Assembly (NCBI GenBank): GCA_020916435.1
Contig: CM037092.1
Coordinates: forward strand, 81,540,817 to 81,604,816
Source: Oxytropis ochrocephala
Taxonomy: Eukaryota; Streptophyta; Magnoliopsida; Fabales; Fabaceae
Length of the DNA: 64,000 nt
Direction: 5' to 3'
How positions within the stretch are numbered: the stretch's first letter is position 1; every line of letters starts with the position of its first letter. This document shows positions 10,638 through 21,917 of the stretch, in pieces. Below the pieces are notes generated by a model that did no database searches, was not told the origin of the DNA, and saw nothing but the letters and a program-made list of their open reading frames with translations. The position numbers and the translations under genes are program-made.

Positions 10638-11640
10638 CTATTGAACAGTGTCCAACTCTTCCCGGATCGCTTTGTTGTTTTCCTCCTCGGAAAGGGGGTA
10701 AAGAGTTCTCCAGGTCGATTCCCCGAGTTCGACCGGAATGACGGCCTCAACACCGTAAGTGAGCCTGAAAGGAGTTTCGCCTGTGGTCAGGTGTGGTGTA
10801 GTTCGGTAGGCCCAAAGGACGTAAGGGAGCTCGTCGGGCCACGCACCTTTGGCGCCTTTCAGCCTTTTCTTAAGGCCTTTCAATACTACTCGGTTCGCCG
10901 CTTCGGCCTGCCCGTTGGTTTGGGGGTGTTCTACCGAGGCGAAGTGTTGTTTGATGTTCAGGTCGATCAGGCATTGTCGAAACGCTTTGTCTGCGAATTG
11001 GGTCCCATTGTCCGTTATGAACTTATGATAACGGCGGGGATACCGAACCTTGCCAGGATATTCTTCTTCACGAATTTGATGCAGTTCTTAGCGATTATCT
11101 GGGCCAGCAGCTCGGCTTCGATCCATTTGGTGAAGTAGTCGATGGCGACGATGAGGAACTTCACTCCTCCCCTGGCCACAGGAAATGGCCCGAGTAGATC
11201 TATTCCCCATCTGGAGAATGGCCATCGGGCCGATAAGGAGGTCAGTTCAGCGGGAGGAGCGTTATGCACGTCGGCATATCTTTGACAGGTATCGCATCTC
11301 CTAACCAGATCGGCAGAATCTTGGACCATGGTCGGCCAGACCAGAAGTATCAAGCACGAAGGGCTTTCTTCGACAGCGGGCGGGCCCCCAGATGTTGTCC
11401 GCAAATTCCTTCATGTATTTCCTTGAGCACATACTCGACTTCTTCACCTTCGACACACCTCAACAACGGGGACGAGAATCCCCTTCGGAAGAGTTTGCCA
11501 TCTATTACTGTGAAGGAAGCGACCTTTTTGCGAATTGTCGCCGCCGCCCTTGGGTCGGAAGGTTCAGCTCTGGACTCGATGTATGCCTGGATGGGTCGCA
11601 TCCAACTTTCTCGCTCAATGACGTTGTTGGCGTCGGGCAT
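10638..11640 (-). pseudogene. Tat element B integrase, frameshifted
   Basis: Minus-strand integrase in pieces. The N-terminal zinc-binding region contains HEGICGQHLGARPLSKKALR (about 11410-11350) and the separate CDTCQRYADVHNAPP. The catalytic core contains FSRWGIDLLGPFPVARGGVK (first Asp) and VAIDYFTKWIEAELL (11260-11080). The C-terminal part is ELPYVLWAYRTTPHLTTGET then FRLTYGVEAVIPVEL (10830-10690). Three frames are used, and the piece between FGIPAVIIS (11015) and the C-terminus is disrupted, so the second Asp and the Glu of D,D-35-E are not readable in frame. In active elements this enzyme inserts the cDNA into chromosomes. Confidence 0.88.
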
Positions 11641-11855
11641 GGATTTGGGGGAAAGATCGACACTAGGCTTTGTTAGGCTTTTCTAAATGATGCTACGGAG
11701 GCCGCCTGAGGGTTTAGTGCTCGCCAATTTGGCCAGGACGTCTGCTCGAGCGTTCTCGGACCTCGGGGCGTGTCTCAGCTCCACTTTTTCGAATTGTTGG
11801 ATTAACTCTCGGACTCGTTGAGATAGCGCTGCAGAACAGTATCTTTTGCGACGAA

Positions 11856-12152
11856 TTATTCTTTCACCTGGGAGACGACTAGCAAGGAGTCGGTATTCAA
11901 TTCGATGACCTTCGCGCCGAAGTCGGATGCCAGTCTTAGTCTGGCTATACAGGCTTCATACTCGGCCTGGTTGTTGGAGGTGGTGAATGCGAAACTCAGA
12001 GAGACCTCTATCATTAGTCCTTCGGAGTTTTCCAGTATTAAGCCGGCCCCACTCCCTTTGGAATTCGAGGAGCCATCCACGTGGAGAGTCCAGCGTAATA
12101 CTTCCGAGTGGAAAGGCGTGGGCGTCATTTCCACCAACAAATCAGCAAGCAC
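11856..12152 (-). pseudogene. Second (archaeal-type) RNase H domain of Tat element B
   Basis: Translation has LHVDGSSNSKGSGAGLILEN, NNQAEYEACIARLRLASDFG and ELNTDSLLVVSQV, the D...E...D pattern of an RNase HI fold. It lies between the ordinary gypsy RNase H and integrase. An extra RNase H in this place is the hallmark of the Tat lineage (including Ogre/Retand relatives), so it fixes the lineage of A, B and D. The frame is broken on both sides (stops near 12177 and 11856), and the linker 11641-11855 toward the integrase has stops in all readings I tried. Confidence 0.85.
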
Positions 12153-12176
12153 TTGTGCCTTAAGTGAGGTCTGCGC

Positions 12177-13623
12177 CTAATATTTTATCCCGAATTCGGA
12201 GAGTTCAAGAGCCCATTTGATGATCCTGCCCGCCAGATCTGGGCGATGTAGGAGCTGGCGGATCGGTTGGTCGGTCCGTACCACGATCTGATGTGCCACG
12301 AAGTATGGCCTTAACCTTCTGGCGGTGATGACCACGACAAGATCCACCTTTTCTATCCTTTGGTACCGAGACTCATCCCCCTGCAATACCTTGCTTATGA
12401 AGTATACGGGGCGCTTCCCGTCCTTGGTTCCTCTGATCAAGACTGCACTAACTGTTTCCTCGGCCACGACGAGGTAGAGGTAAAGAGTTTCTCCTTCCTC
12501 GGGTCTCAAGAGTATTGGAGGCTCAGATAGGATTTTCTTGAGAGATCGGCGACAGCATTCTCGCATTCTGGAGTCCATTGGAATTCCACTCCCTGTTTGA
12601 GGACCTTGAAAAACGGCAGCGACCTGTTGGCCGCCTTCCAAACAAACCTGGACAGGGCTGCGATCATACCGGTCAGCTTTTGCACTTCCTTCTTCGTCGT
12701 CGGCGGGAGCATGTTGGTTACTGCCCTGCATTTGTCCGGGTTAGCCTCGATGCCTCTCTCGGATAAGCAGAAACCAACGAATTTCCCTGCTCTGACCCCG
12801 AAAGTGCACTTCTCGGGGTTGAATCGGAGGTTGTTCTTTCTTTCTTCGGCAAAAATCTCTTCGAGGTCGGCGATGTGGGCTTCGTCGACTTTGCTTTTAA
12901 CGATCATATCATCTAGATATACCTCCACTACTCGCCCGATCTGATCTCGAAAAACCTTGGTCATCATGCGCTGGTACGTGGCGCCTGCATTCTTCAGACC
13001 AAAAGCCATTACCTGATAACAGTAGTTACCCCGATCGGTCATGAATGATGTCTTTTCCTGGTCGGCAGGATTCATGCTATCTGATTGTAGCCGGAGTAGG
13101 CATCCAGGAAGGAAAGTAGTCTGTAACCGGAGGCGTTATCAACCAATCTGTCAATGCTCGGGACCGGGAAGGCATCTTTCGGGCAAGCTTTGTTGAGATC
13201 TGTGTAGTCAACGCACATTCTCCATTTCCCGTTGGCTTTCTTCACAAGGACGACGTTGGAGAGCCAGGTAGTATATTTGACTTCTTTGATAAAGTCGGCT
13301 GAGATCAGGTTGTCAACTGCTTTAGACGCCGCTTTAGCTTTCTCCTCGCTCTGAATCCGTCGACGCTGGGCTACGTGCTTCGCTTCTGGGTTCACAGCCA
13401 AATGGTGGCAAGCAACCTCAAGAGGGATCCCGGGCATTTCCGAGGCAGACCAAGCTAACAGGTCTGCGTTGCGCCTAAGGCAAGCGATTAAAGCGTCCTT
13501 CACCTCCGGGCTGAGGTCGACACCTATCTTAATGGTCTTGCTCGAGTCGTCGCCGAGAGGAATTTCGAGGAAAGCACCTTGCGGCTCGAGGCGCTTGTTC
13601 TTTTTCTTAAGTTCTCGGGCCAA
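12177..13623 (-). pseudogene. Tat element B reverse transcriptase-RNase H
   Basis: Minus-strand RT: KYTTWLSNVVLVKKANGKWR, VDYTDLNKACPKDAFPVPSI, FLDAYSGYNQI, AFGLKNAGATYQRMMTKVF and catalytic YLDDMIV. Next come EANPDKCRAVTNMLPPTTKK and the RNase H1 part (LYLYLVVAEETVSAVLI, VYFISKVLQGDESRYQRIEK, IVVRTDQPIRQLLHRPDLAG). It is read from three overlapping frames (13623-13072, 13075-12506, 12731-12177), so there are at least two frameshifts, one at about 13075 and one near 12550. Key RT residues are retained, suggesting moderate age. Confidence 0.9.
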
Positions 13624-13654
13624 TTCGTCGTCCGAGTCTTCTTTGGGGTTGTCT

Positions 13655-13825
13655 GGTTACCACGTCCCCGTCTAGAGAGTGGAACTTCATCTTGAGGTGG
13701 ATCACTGAAGCTACAGCCCCGAGCTTTGCCAACGTGGGCCTCCCGAGCAGCAGTATGGGGAGGTCACGGGTATTACCACGAGAGTAGTCTTTATCGCCCG
13801 GGCAATAGTCTTTATCGCCCGGGCA
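13655..13825 (-). pseudogene. Tat element B protease remnant and 5' truncation
   Basis: Minus strand: LARAIKTTLVVIPVTSPYC, then GRPTLAKLGAVASVIHLKMK and FHSLDGDV, aligning with element A protease (LARAVKTSFLAIHVLSPYYC). After GDV about 60 codons present in element A are missing before DDELARELKKKNKR. The element ends at about 13825, next to a 20 bp direct repeat (AGTCTTTATCGCCCGGGCA twice, 13789-13828). Gag, PBS and 5' LTR are absent. Confidence 0.75.
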
Positions 13826-13828
13826 AAA

Positions 13829-14487
13829 TATAATTTCAATTTATTCATTGGCGAAATATATACATGTTCAGATTTTTCTTCATTCAAATTATTGTATTCG
13901 TTAATTTTCATACTTATTCTATTAGAGTGACAGCGGAGGACAAGACAAAACGCAACAGCTTCTGGAGGATGAAGGTGAAAAATATTGAGAATTAACAACA
14001 TCAGCGTTCATTCACTTTCAATGGCCTTACCTCAATCCCAATGAGTCAACCTTTCTTCGTCCCTTTTTCTTTCTTCCCTTAAACATTTAAAGTTTCTGCT
14101 TTTTGTATGACATAAATCTTTCCTTTTTATGTGTTGTGTTGAATTGTTTGAAGTGAAGTCACCCAGTAATATCTAAAGTTTTCATTTTGCTTATTGGGTA
14201 TGCTTCGTTTTCTATTTTTATGTTGTTGTTCAACTTTAGCAAATTCAAGGATCTATTCATCATTCATTTCCATTTTTTATTTTCTTGAATGTCTAAAATT
14301 TCACTAATAATACTTTTTATTAAAACAGAATCCATCACCAGATTTTGGGTATTTATTGCCAACAACACAAATTACCATCATACCCTCAAACTATGTTCTC
14401 TTTTTTCTTATAATTCAATAATAGCAAGCACATCACCGGTCACTCATTTTTTGCTACCTATAGATATAAGAATGTCTCTCAGAAGGA
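13829..14487. other. AT-rich non-coding stretch
   Basis: No coding homology, RNA gene or clear repeat boundary seen. It probably belongs to the AT-rich DNA into which element B was inserted. Confidence 0.5.
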
Positions 14488-14630
14488 AAGGCTCATGGTT
14501 AGTAGAGATTTGAAAGAAAGAGTGCACTATATGAGTGCTGAAGCAATGAGAGCCCGGATTCAAGTCCCGGAAACTAACATTTCCCCCACCCCCACTAACA
14601 ATTGCCTGTCTAAAAAAAAAATAGTTTAGC
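14488..14630 (+). repeat. tRNA-derived SINE-like element
   Basis: Has a B-box-like GGATTCAAGTCC (about 14557), an A-box-like CTCATGGTTAGTAG upstream, a body ending CCCCCACTAACAATTGCCTGTC and a 3' A tail (14619-14628). This is the layout of plant SINEs. Target duplications were not established. Confidence 0.5.
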
Positions 14631-16198
14631 AACATAATATTTTGAAGTTCAATCACAAATTCAATACTATTTGAGCGTATCCCGATGTTAATGAGTCAAT
14701 TTTAGAGAAATGGTGTTTTTTTGACACTTACAGAAATGAAGTTATATGTTATTAGATTAGATTGCAAAAATAATTCAACTCGAGTTTGTATTTAGACAAA
14801 TTTGAAATTGACTAAGTTTTTATATATTCACAATGAATTGTAAAAATCATTTTTTTACTATACACAGTGGATATCATGAGCCTACATATTATAGAGTTTT
14901 ATATTTTTGTTATGAATCCTATTTATAAATTTGTTAATGGTATTTTTTGTGTAAACAATTATTTAAAACTATTAGTTATAGAAATAATAACTAAATTTAG
15001 GAATTATATATTATTCAGAATAATTATATATTGTACATCATAGATGGTATAACATTAATTTCTTTGAAAAAAAAAATTATTAATTAACTTTTTTATGTGA
15101 AATAAAATTTAAATCGTAATGTTTTTCAAAGAAAATAATGGTGCGTATTTAACTTACTATATTTTTTGATAAGCATTTAACTTACTATATATTAGTAAAA
15201 AAAATCATTAATATATATATATATATATTAACTTACAATATATATTAGTAGAATTCTGTATTAATATATGTCTTAAAAAATGTAATTGTATTTTTTACTA
15301 TATATATTATAGAGATTTGTTTTTTGCTCTCATTCTTCTCTTAGAATATAAAGGATATTCTTATTTATATAAACTTATTTTAAATATTGGGTGACTATTT
15401 TAATGCAATTTCTCCCTCATGTGTGGTATTATTCATCCTCTCATGTAAATGATCATCCAGTAAGTCATAATTTTAACAACACGTTTTTAGTTTTCAATGA
15501 TCACTTAATCACTAAAGTGAAGTATTTTACACCAAACATAATTTTGCATGGAATAAAAATACTATTTACAATATAGTTGAAAAATATTTTAATAGAATTT
15601 CACATCAATATAATTTTTAACATATATATTTGTTACTACGCACTATGCGTAGTACGGGCCTACAAATTATGAAGTTTTACTTTTTTTGTTCTCAATTATA
15701 ATTCATATTTCTTAATAGGAGTTTTTTGTATAGAAAATTATCCAAAAGTAGTTTAGTAACACAACATATTTATTATGAATTTGTTTCAAATATTACAGAT
15801 AGCAAAGATATGACAAATAAGCTTATTTCCAAAAGAGTTTACACCTAAAACTAGCCCAAAAAAAAGAGTAAATAGTCAATGGAGATATAATACTAAATGA
15901 AATTTTAATATGACTCATTAATATGTAATATTGCCATTTGCTGTATTAAAACTCATAATTTCAACTAAATTTTATATGATTCCATAATATTGAAGATATA
16001 TTTAATATTATGAATGAATGATTGGGATTTCGTATTGGTTGATATCATCTCAACCACTAATAGCGTTTTGTATTATATCATATGGTCAATTTGACTGATA
16101 CACAAGTGAGTGACTTCAATGATCCCTCACCTTATAAATCGCCCACTATTTAACATGTTTTTGACAATCACCTCCTCTTTAATGTGTTATGTATATTT
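14631..16198. other. AT-rich Helitron-like DNA, left of the CACTA insertion
   Basis: About 75-80% A+T, no genes. Two diverged copies of a module with GCGTAGTACGGGCCTAC (15645-15664) and ATATCATGAGCCTACA (14870-14888) are followed by similar TTTTTTGTTCTCAATTATAATTCATATT-type sequence. A third copy sits at 22001-22024, beyond the CACTA. The 22372-22407 terminus suggests a non-autonomous Helitron, but its 5' TC end was not found. Confidence 0.4.
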
Positions 16199-16217
16199 CA
16201 CTACAAGAAAAACTTGT

Positions 16218-16385
16218 TTTAGCCACCAGCAATTGCCACGGAGCTTATTCCGTCAGTAATTTGTCACGGATTTGCGACGGCATGCGTAAAAAATAAGGGC
16301 GCGAAATTTCCCGCTGGTGTTTGCCACGGGTTTGCCACGGACATGTGAAAGGACAGAAGTTTGCCACGGATATGCCGTGGCAACC
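16218..16385. repeat. CACTA left subterminal repeats
   Basis: TTTGCCACGG, TTTGCGACGG and relatives repeat in both orientations. These motifs are the kind of sites bound by CACTA accessory proteins. The matching right-hand block is denser. Confidence 0.8.
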
Positions 16386-17330
16386 CATTAATCAAATTAA
16401 AATTAGCCTGATCCCTATCGTAAAATCAGAAACTCCTCACCCTCTCGCTCTATCCTAAAATCAGAAACTCCTCACCCTCTCGCTCTCTCCTCCTCACCCT
16501 CTCGCTCTCTCTCCTCACCCTCTCGCTCCGCCTCCCTCACTCTCAATCACCACCACCTCACCTCCACCCACACTCCCCACCGTCGTGCTCCCTGCTCCCT
16601 GCTCCATCATTCTCATCAACTTCGACGAAACCCTAACCTCACTCTCCTTCTCGCTCTCGCTCTGGCTCTTTCTTTCGCTCATCTCCATCTCCCTCTCGCT
16701 CTCGCGTCTTCACTCACTCTCGCTCATCACTCGCTACTCAACGAGATCTGACTCCCTCACCGTCACTCGATCTCACTTCATCACTCTCGCTAGTTTTGGA
16801 GGTACAATTTTCTTCTTCAACAGATTCTCGTGAGAATCTCAATAAATCTATGTCTTGCTCTTTTATATGTGAAGGTTGAACCATAACCGCTTACATCGAA
16901 TTTCTTGTAAGTTGAACCCTAATCGGCTTGATTTTAGTTTTTGAATGATTTCCCCCTTTCTTGATTTTGATTGATTTAGGTTTAGTTTAATTCATCTCTT
17001 GAATAATTTCTTAATCATTTGTTTGTTGTTATTTCATAAAATTTGCATTCGTGGTGTAGCTTTGGTGTCTCATAAATGTTTTTGTGGTTTGTGAGTAGCT
17101 TTGCTTGATTGTTTTCTATTGATTGTTTTTAAAGTGAATTTCATCGATGCTCTTTTGCCTTGCAGGTTTTAAGTTATTTTCGGACACAAGTCAATTACAC
17201 TCTCGATTTTGACTCTTGGGGATTGCAAGTGACGATTATGGGGCATAGACATTTATATAATGCATCTCCGATGTTTCGAGGGTGAGGTGACTGCAGTGGA
17301 ATCAAATGCATATCGATCAACATGTGAACA
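16386..17330 (+). promoter_or_regulatory. Leader-like region inside the CACTA element
   Basis: From about 16430 to 16760 the plus strand is made of CTCTCGCTC/CTCACCCTC repeats, a pyrimidine-rich 5'-UTR-like sequence. It is followed by a GAGGTACAATT splice-like site and T-rich intron-like DNA to about 17165. Part of the leader (TCACTCGCTACTCAA and neighbours, about 16727-16795) recurs at 18757 and 19172. A reading frame here (MLPAPCS..., 82 codons) is Ser/Leu low complexity and I do not call it a gene. Confidence 0.45.
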
Positions 17331-17816
17331 ATGGTAATGTTAAATCTATATGCTTCATTTCCACTTGTATTTTGTTTCATTGGTCTGCTTTTTGTTGTTG
17401 CAAATAACTGCATTGCTTGCATCAAACCATATTACTTATATTGGATGAACCTCCATTCCATTGCAGGTAGGACCAACTCTTCAGGACCAAATCCATTGCA
17501 GGTAGGACCAACTCCATTGACGGTAGGACCAACTCTTCAGACCAACTCAATATACGCCCGGGATTATGTTGCTATGACACCCTCATTTAGAGGGGTTGGC
17601 CTATCAATGAAGGGTGAGAGTTCTGTAAGGAATGTGAGGAGCCGTCCTGCGCTTAATTTGGATCCAACCCATCTAGGACTCATTTATCAAGTAACCATTC
17701 ACACAACTCGTACCCTCTTGTCCCACCGGTTGATCATTCTAGCACGGTGGATCATTCAGTCCGATTTCTACCTCTTTGACAAGGGATTGGAACCAAATGA
17801 ACATATCTCCCGCTAA
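17331..17816 (+). pseudogene. Unrecognised coding-like segment in the CACTA element
   Basis: A 161-codon open frame. Its middle has a short tandem repeat (CCATTGCAGGTAGGACCAAC twice plus a third variant; protein GPNPLQVGPTPLTVGPT). The C-terminal part (SFRGVGLSMKGESSVRNVRS, NLDPTHLGLIYQVTIHTT) is ordinary in composition. It could be the product of the CACTA element itself or part of a captured host gene. I do not recognise a family. Splice-like TTGCAG precedes the repeat, so the true exon may start near 17466. Confidence 0.35.
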
Positions 17817-18422
17817 TGGAAGAGTGTTATTATCAAGGTTAGTTTGTAGTTAATAAATCTTTTGAATCGAAGCATAAACATTCATTCTCATTGCTTTCAT
17901 ATCTAAAAAATTTTGTTAAAATCTGACATCTTTGGTGCTTTTGGTCTTGAGACAAGTCACTTCCTTGTTGGAAGTGGTGCTACTTCTAGTAATGCATCTG
18001 TAGATGTTGGGGTTTCCATCAAGAATATGGTACAAGCCGACATCCTACAACTACTCGAGTTTTCGTAATCCGCCCCGATCGCCGGGGAATTCAAGCAACT
18101 ACTCTCGTGAGATAAACTCCAACTTTTAGGGTTTCTTCAAGTTTGCGCTTGGGGCATGCGACACCTTCGGATGATGGATTGCCCATGGTGGCTGAAAGTT
18201 ACCCTTCCGGACATCCAAGGTCACGACCACCATTGGTGGCGGAACGGTGATAGACATGGGAGGTCAAGAATTTCTAGTGATAGATATCGATCATTGGTCG
18301 CCGAGGTTGGTCTCCATGATAGATTTTCCTCGAGGTACTGTCAATTATATCAAGGAACTCTATTTTTGTTTTGTCAAGATAGCTAAATGATTTGTCCGTA
18401 ATTTTTAAAGTTGGAACACACC
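17817..18422. other. CACTA interior, degraded coding traces
   Basis: Plus-strand traces such as VIDIDHWSPRLVSMIDFPRG and VNYIKELYFCFVKIAK (about 18268-18390) are interrupted by stops. They look like protein, but I cannot name the family. Nothing else is supported. Confidence 0.4.
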
Positions 18423-19262
18423 GCTCTGTTGTGTTAGCTTGTGCACCATATAGTAAACCTGAACTTGGGATGCTTGGTTTATTTGCAACATTAAAGCACA
18501 TTCCTTCCAATGTAATCTTTTGTACAGTCATCGATCGAGTATTGATTAAGAGCTGCAAAGTTGTTCTTTCGACTTCATTCCTACTTTACTTCTATTGACT
18601 CAAATTTATTTGTTTTATTTCTTTTGGGTTTTCGTGGTTTCAGATTGTTGAGCGCGCTTTCATTGTATGGTTCTAGGAATATGCTTGATCGCACAGAGAA
18701 ATGAGGATGGATATAGATAACATGGGCTATGAGGTGATTATTAATTTATTATTGCTCTCGCGTCTTCACTCACTCTCGCTCATCACTCGCTACTCAATGA
18801 GATCGACTCCTCACCGTCACTCGATCTCACTTCATCACTCTCGCTCTGTTGTGTTAGCTTGTGCACCATATAGTAAACCTGAACTTGGGATGCTTGGTTT
18901 ATTTGCAACATTAAAGCACATTCCTTCCAATGTAATCTTTTGTACAGTCATCGATCGAGTATTGATTAAGAGTTGCAAAGTTGTTCTTTCCGACTTCATT
19001 CCTACTTTACTTCTATTGACTCAAATTTATTTGTTTTATTTCTTTTGGGTTTTCGTGGTTTTTATTGTTGAGCGCGCTTCATTGTATGGTTCTAGGAATA
19101 TGCTTGATCGGGCACAGAGAAATGAGGATGGATATAGATAACATGGGCTATGAGGTGATTATTAATTTATTATTGCTCTCGCGTCTTCACTCACTCTCGC
19201 TCATCACTCGCTACTCAATGAGATCTGACTCCCTCACCGTCACTCGATCTCACTTCATCACT
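18423..19262 (+). repeat. 420 bp tandem duplication inside the CACTA element
   Basis: Sequence from CTCTGTTGTGTTAGCTTG at 18424 repeats at 18844 with only small indels. Each unit has a coding-like exon (SVVLACAPYSKPELGMLGLF, then HIPSNVIFCTVIDRV), an intron-like T-rich stretch, a second short exon-like piece and a copy of the TCACTCGCTACTCAATGAGA leader sequence. Near-identity implies a recent duplication. The protein family is not recognised. Confidence 0.85.
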
Positions 19263-20403
19263 CTCGCTCGTTTTGGAGGTACAGCTTCTTCTTCAGCAGA
19301 TTCTCGTGAGAATCTCTATTGTCTATGTCTTGCTCTTTTATATGTGAAGGTTGAACCATAATCTGGCTTACATCGAATTTCTTGTGTTTGAACCCTAATC
19401 GCTTGATTTTAGTTTTTGAATGATTTCCCCCTTTCTTGATTTTGATTGATTTAGGTTTAGTTTAATTCATCTCTTGAATAATTTCTTAATCATTTTTTCT
19501 CATAAATTGCTTCAGGTTCAGTGTTTGAGAGGCTGCATCTTTTAGATCAGTACCTTAACAACTCAGAGACTGTACCGTTGATTTGGGTTGTTTCTTCTTC
19601 TACACACCCCACTCTCTCTGACTCTTCATTTTGACTCCTTCGACACTTTGGGGGGTTTCTCATTTGCTACCCCTCGATTACAGATTCTTATTTTCTCTTC
19701 AGGTGAATTTTCCTATCTTTACTTTTTCATTCTTTGTTTGTTTTAGCTTTGATGTTTACGTTCTGCATGGATTGAGTTTAGGTAAATAAATCTGACAATG
19801 TACTTGGCGTTTGTTCTTCTGATTTTGAATTTTGTCACAAGGTGTTTGTGTAACTGACTAATTGTATTGTGCAATTTAATCTAATAATCTCATTTTGTAT
19901 TAAATAAACAGTGTGAATTAAACTGTGTATTAGTCAGATCTTGTAAAGGGTGTAATTGTCTGTTTACCTATTCTATAACTTTATATGAATTTGTTTCCTT
20001 TGCTTTCAGTTCAGGGTTTTTTGGGGTATATGAGAGGAGAGGGATTATTTTGAAATTACTACTGAGATTTATGAGGTAGTGTATGAAATTAGTTTAGAGG
20101 TAGCTTGTTGAGTTTGAGCCCAATGGATCTAGGAGATCATTTCAGTGTATATCTATGCCATACATGTGAATATGTGACCTGATCTGATTCAATTTCAATC
20201 TCTTGTTTTATTACAAAATTTGTTGATATAAGCAATGTGGCAAATGGTGGCTGTCTGGAAATTTCTGAATTACTGTTCTTTAAAAGATTTCTTCCTTTAG
20301 TTGCCAAACCTATAAGCTTACTTTGGATTTTTTTGCTTGTTAAACTAGCTCCCTGAGAGTGATTATTTCCTTAGCATTCATGTTTCATGCTCTCATTTTG
20401 TAG
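19263..20403. other. CACTA interior, intron-like
   Basis: Begins with a second version of the leader-intron sequence seen at 16790-17040 (GTTTTGGAGGTACA..., TTCTCGTGAGAATCTC, GATTTCCCCCTTTCTTGATT). It then runs as T-rich intron-like DNA to the acceptor TTTTGTAG at 20403. No coding is called. Confidence 0.5.
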
Positions 20404-20636
20404 GCAATTTCAAGAAGAGCCACTTTAGATGAGAAGGTTCGAGATTATGAACAAGCAGCTTGTGATCTCAAGAGACTTATTCTGTTCTTGAAACTCAGTC
20501 CACTGCAAAGGCCAAACAGTCCGACTCACCAAACGGATCAAGTGGTTGGAAAGAATCAAGGCAAGCTCGACAACGCTTGCTTTCCATGGAAGATAAAGCC
20601 AAAAAGGGGTCTCCCTTGGACTTCTACCTCATTTTG
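20404..20636 (+). pseudogene. Captured exon of a TPR-DnaJ co-chaperone gene
   Basis: Translation reads AISRRATLDEKVRDYEQAAC then DLKRLI. After a one-base loss it continues SVLETQSTAKAKQSDSPNGS, WKESRQARQRLLSMEDKAKK and GSPLDFYLIL. This matches the segment just before the J domain in plant tetratricopeptide-DnaJ proteins (Arabidopsis TPR15/TPR16-type), where RDYEQAASDLQRLIS and PLDFYLILG are characteristic. The exon is bordered by acceptor TTTTGTAG and donor GTAAGT, so it came with its introns, which indicates DNA-level capture by the transposon. The frameshift near 20482 means it is not translated faithfully. TPR and J domains themselves are absent. Confidence 0.7.
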
Positions 20637-21678
20637 TAAGTTCTTTACTCAATTAGGAATTTCCTCCTATATTTTACCTAGTATACCTCAAACGAAGTTG
20701 TATGGAGAATATTTTACAAATTGAGTGTGTCAGAATCCTGTGGTTGCCACTTTGTAGTGATCTATATGGCAGACATACCTAAGTACCTTATTAGATGGCA
20801 TAAATTTTGTGACTGCATAAGTTAGAAAATGAGAAAAAATAGAAAGTTGTCCGAGTTGCTGTAATCTCAAATTAGGTTATTTGCATAGTTGTATCATGTA
20901 TGCATATTAAGAGTTTTCAGGGGGGATGTCAAATGATTAACCGGCCTTTCATTTAAGTAAAACTCTACGATAAGTTGAATATTGGTTTATTTCCTTTTTT
21001 GTTGTTCTTTGAAATTTTTGATCCTCTTTTTAGTCATGTCAGTAAAGGATTGGGCATAAAAACATCAGAAATAATTACAACTTTCTAATCCTCTTTTTTA
21101 GTCATGCTGCTTCAGTGCTTTGCAGGCTTCACTTGTTTCTTTATAAAGCAGCAAAAATAATTTTCCTAAACAAATTTTAATAGGCGGGCAATAGGTCCAT
21201 CAGGTTTGCATAAATAATTTTCCATGAAGTAATGCCAATGATGATCAACATGCTTCACTTGTTTCTTTATAAAGAAGCAAAAACAAATGATAAACCGATT
21301 TTTTCTTTCTTTTATCTGCTACTTTTTATGTCTAATGACTATGTCATATAATGCTCTGCTTGTAGGCATTCAAAAAGCCGTAAGCTTGGGATTGGGAGAC
21401 CTTGACTTTTCAAATTTGTCCATGAGACTTTGAAACCTCTTGACCATTCATCTTGATTTGAATTGATTGAACCACTTTATGTGCAATAACAGCTTGATGT
21501 AAACCATCTATTTATGAAATAGCTATTTGAGCATACATAGGTCATTACTCCCTTATTTGAATGAATGAACCTTGTAATTTTTTGACTACTTGTATAATCC
21601 AAGAGGTTTGTTTTTTTAACAGATCTTTAGCATTGGGTAGCTAGATGTTTGAAGATTTAATTTTTTTTTTTTTTTATT
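20637..21678. other. CACTA interior, right part
   Basis: AT-rich, intron-like. A direct repeat of CTTCACTTGTTTCTTTATAAAG (about 21128 and 21254) is visible. No coding was recognised. Part may be intron of the captured TPR-DnaJ gene. Confidence 0.45.
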
Positions 21679-21905
21679 TTTGCGACGGATTTGCCACGGA
21701 TTTGCGATGAAATTTGCGACGACTTTGCCACGGATATTTGCGACGGATTAGTGACGAATTTGCGACGGAAACATTTGCCACGGAAATTCTGTGGCAAACG
21801 ATTTGCGACGAGCGTTTTTGCCACCAATTTTTGTCCGTGGCAAATGTTGTTTTGCCACGGAAATTTGTACATTTGCCACGGAAATGTCCGTGGCAAATCA
21901 GCGAT
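21679..21905. repeat. CACTA right subterminal repeats
   Basis: TTTGCGACGG/TTTGCCACGG and inverted CCGTGGCAAA occur about a dozen times in 230 bases, up to the terminal repeat. Overlapping open frames on both strands (FATNFC, PWQMYK types) are products of the repeats. Confidence 0.85.
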
Positions 21906-21917
21906 TTTCTTGTAGTG

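Larger units (their letters stand above)
16199..21917. mobile_element. CACTA (En/Spm) transposon, 5719 bp
   Basis: Begins CACTACAAGAAAAACTTG and ends GCGATTTTCTTGTAGTG, with 3 bp TTT on both sides (16196-16198 and 21918-21920). These are the terminal inverted repeat and 3 bp target duplication of CACTA elements. Dense subterminal GCCACGG/GCGACGG repeats lie inside both ends. No TNP2-type transposase or TNP1-like gene is recognisable, so it is non-autonomous. The interior holds spliced-gene-like pieces: a pyrimidine-rich leader, a captured TPR-DnaJ exon and a 420 bp tandem duplication. It interrupts AT-rich Helitron-like DNA. Confidence 0.9.

Noticed and set aside
10270..11686. Plus-strand frames over the Tat B integrase
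   Set aside because: Shadow frames of the minus-strand pol gene; no homology of their own.
16585..16833. Ser/Leu-rich 82-codon frame in the CACTA leader
   Set aside because: Low-complexity CTCTCGCTC repeats with no start context or homology; better explained as untranslated leader.
16199..21917. CRISPR-like array from the regular GCCACGG repeats
   Set aside because: Repeats are short, in both orientations and without uniform spacers; eukaryotic CACTA subterminal repeats explain them.
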